A stretch of DNA of 7,458 nucleotides, taken from JAFLBI01 sp964616465. GTDB lineage: Bacteria; Bacteroidota; Bacteroidia; Chitinophagales; Chitinophagaceae. The notes below the pieces were generated by a model. It was not told where the DNA came from. It made no database searches and saw only the letters and a program-made list of their open reading frames with translations. Each line of letters starts with the position of its first letter. The stretch's first letter is position 1. Positions 6,466-7,458 of this stretch are shown here, piece after piece. The position numbers were made by a program, and so were the translations under genes. Location: positions 1-7,458 of the forward strand of contig CAZTTO010000027.1 of NCBI GenBank assembly GCA_964616465.1, in the 5' to 3' direction.

Positions 6466-7253
6466 AATTGTTGTTGTCTTTTTTGCTCACACTTGTATTG
6501 CTGCCACCATTAATGGCGGGCAACGACTTTTGTGGTACCCGTAACCAAGCCTATGTAAACGGAGAACAAGTAAACTTTACTGTGTACTATAATGTGATTG
6601 GATTGTATGTGAATGCAGGGAACGCAATTTTTACAGTTGAAAAAACTCAGTTTCAGCAAAAGCCTGCCTATCATATTGTGGGAGTAGGCATTTCTAATTC
6701 GCGGTACGACTGGATTTTTAAAGTGCGTGACAGGTACGAATCGTACATAGATACAGCCACCTTAAAACCATACCGATTTGCAAGGAAAGTGGAAGAAGGT
6801 GGATATAAGTTTGAAGAGGAAGCTACTTTTCAGCGTGAACAAAAAATTGTAAAAAGTAGCAAGGGTACGTTTCAGGTACCCGATTGTGTACACGATATTT
6901 TAAGTGCTGTGTACTACGCGCGGAATATTGATTACAACAACTATCAACCAGACGATAAAATTCCGTTTTCTATTTACTTAGATGGAGAAGTGCACAATAT
7001 GCACATTCGTTATTTGGGCAAGGAAGTTATTAAGACCAAGTATGGTAAGTTTCGTGCTATTAAATTTAAACCCTTGCTACTAAAGGGAACCATTTTTGAA
7101 GGAGGGGAGAATATGACTGTATGGGTAAGCGACGATCCCAATCGTATTCCACTGCGTGTTGAAAGTCCAATTGTTGTAGGCAGTGTTAAGATTGATATGA
7201 TGGATTGTAAGAATACGCGTTATCCGCTGAGTTCGTTGATTTCGAAGAGGTAG
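6462..7253 (+). CDS. Secreted DUF3108-family protein
   Basis: A 263-residue exported protein of unknown function. Residues 1-19 are a signal peptide: Lys2, a hydrophobic stretch (LLLSFLLTLVLLPPLMA), and likely cleavage near Ala19-Gly20. There is no lipobox, since Cys24 lies too far into the mature part without an LxxC context. The mature protein is beta-rich, with alternating hydrophobic/charged strands and DUF3108-like features: NFTVYYNVIGLYVNAGNAIF (38-57) near the N-terminus, VPDCVHDILSAVYYARN (139-155) in the middle, and MTVWVSDDPNRIPLRVES (218-235) near the C-terminus. Mature cysteines are Cys24, Cys142 and Cys249. The likely location is the periplasm or inner outer-membrane leaflet. It starts inside the stop of the upstream flippase-like gene (ATGA, 4-bp overlap), so a joint envelope role is inferred. 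No enzymatic residues are recognisable. The family call rests on recalled pattern, not a search. Confidence 0.85.
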   Translation: MKLLLSFLLTLVLLPPLMAGNDFCGTRNQAYVNGEQVNFTVYYNVIGLYVNAGNAIFTVEKTQFQQKPAYHIVGVGISNSRYDWIFKVRDRYESYIDTATLKPYRFARKVEEGGYKFEEEATFQREQKIVKSSKGTFQVPDCVHDILSAVYYARNIDYNNYQPDDKIPFSIYLDGEVHNMHIRYLGKEVIKTKYGKFRAIKFKPLLLKGTIFEGGENMTVWVSDDPNRIPLRVESPIVVGSVKIDMMDCKNTRYPLSSLISKR

Positions 7254-7266
7254 TTTGAATCGAGTG

Positions 7267-7279
7267 CCACGGTTCGTGG
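7267..7279 (+). other. Short hairpin after the DUF3108 stop
   Basis: CCACG (7267-7271) pairs with CGTGG (7275-7279) around a 3-nt loop, 13 bp past the stop. No T run follows, so it is not a standard terminator. The right arm TCGTGGGGAC resembles TCGTGGGAAC on the minus strand at the left-edge repeat (136-127), hinting that it is part of the same repeat family. Confidence 0.35.
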
Positions 7280-7287
7280 GGACAGTA

Positions 7288-7414
7288 CTCAAAGCCCGTA
7301 TCCTCTCAAAACCGTCATCCAACACCCCTCCCAAAATCATCCGCATCCCTCCAAAAAAGTCATCCCGCCTCCCCCTAAACGTCTTCCCGCACCCTCCCCA
7401 AAACGTCCTTTAGG
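7288..7414 (+). repeat. Degenerate ~23-bp C-rich tandem repeat
   Basis: Five recognisable units plus a partial one begin at about 7288, 7313, 7336, 7359, 7381 and 7405, spaced 25, 23, 23, 22 and 24 bp. Each unit starts with a form of GTCATCCCGC (clearest at 7359-7368), continues as a C/T run and ends in AAAA or AAAAC. The unit is almost free of G after its first part, giving a strong strand bias. The opening shares GTCATCCCGCACCCC-type sequence with the minus strand at 167-153 of the left-edge repeat. The block lies 35 bp after the DUF3108 stop, and no gene or convincing terminator is visible from 7254 to the end of the window. Confidence 0.72.
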
Positions 7415-7458
7415 TTTGCATTAATCAAAAAGGATTAAAAAGGCATATTACTATTACA

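Noticed and set aside
7288..7414. CRISPR array
   Set aside because: Units are adjacent and degenerate with no unique spacers and no cas genes in the window.
7421..7438. Hairpin TTAATC/GATTAA as a terminator
   Set aside because: It is AT-only in practice and lacks a T run after it on either strand.

Overview
The window looks like an ordinary chromosomal stretch from a member of the Bacteroidota, most likely Chitinophagales-like. The evidence is AT-rich coding DNA, starts with no strong Shine-Dalgarno sequence, several TAnnTTTG-like (-7 type) promoter elements, and protein families in the form typical of that phylum (a MerR/B12-binding regulator, a RuvC with a basic tail, a flippase-like protein plus a DUF3108 protein). 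The taxonomic placement is inference from style, not a database match.

Layout. Positions 1-234 lie downstream of the first gene and hold a compact structured repeat (31-166) with inverted ends, resembling a REP doublet or small MITE. Five minus-strand genes follow: a CPA1-type K+(Na+)/H+ antiporter with a C-terminal TrkA-C domain (235-1701), a MerR-type regulator with a cobalamin-binding domain of the CarH/LitR kind (1876-2760), and a tight ruvC-pyrD-terC group (5398 down to 2983, gaps of 21 and 13 bp) that ends at a clear intrinsic terminator (2901-2940). A 71-bp divergent region containing a 20-bp near-perfect palindrome separates ruvC from a plus-strand pair with overlapping ATGA: a UPF0104/LPG-synthase-type multi-pass membrane protein (5470-6465) and a secreted DUF3108 protein (6462-7253). 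The last 205 bp contain no gene but carry a degenerate ~23-bp C-rich tandem repeat whose unit starts like the end of the repeat at the left edge.

How it fits together. ruvC (Holliday junction resolution), pyrD (pyrimidine synthesis) and the TerC protein (probable metal export) look co-transcribed but have no obvious shared pathway. The flippase-like/DUF3108 pair looks translationally coupled and envelope-directed. The cobalamin regulator stands alone, with no carotenoid or sigma-factor genes in view, and its nearest same-strand neighbour is the antiporter. I found no tRNA, rRNA, CRISPR, IS transposase, phage or defence gene. No wholly new system is evident. The strongest leads are the repeat family at both edges, the divergent-promoter palindrome, the altered light-sensing residue in the B12 regulator, and the coupled flippase/DUF3108 pair.
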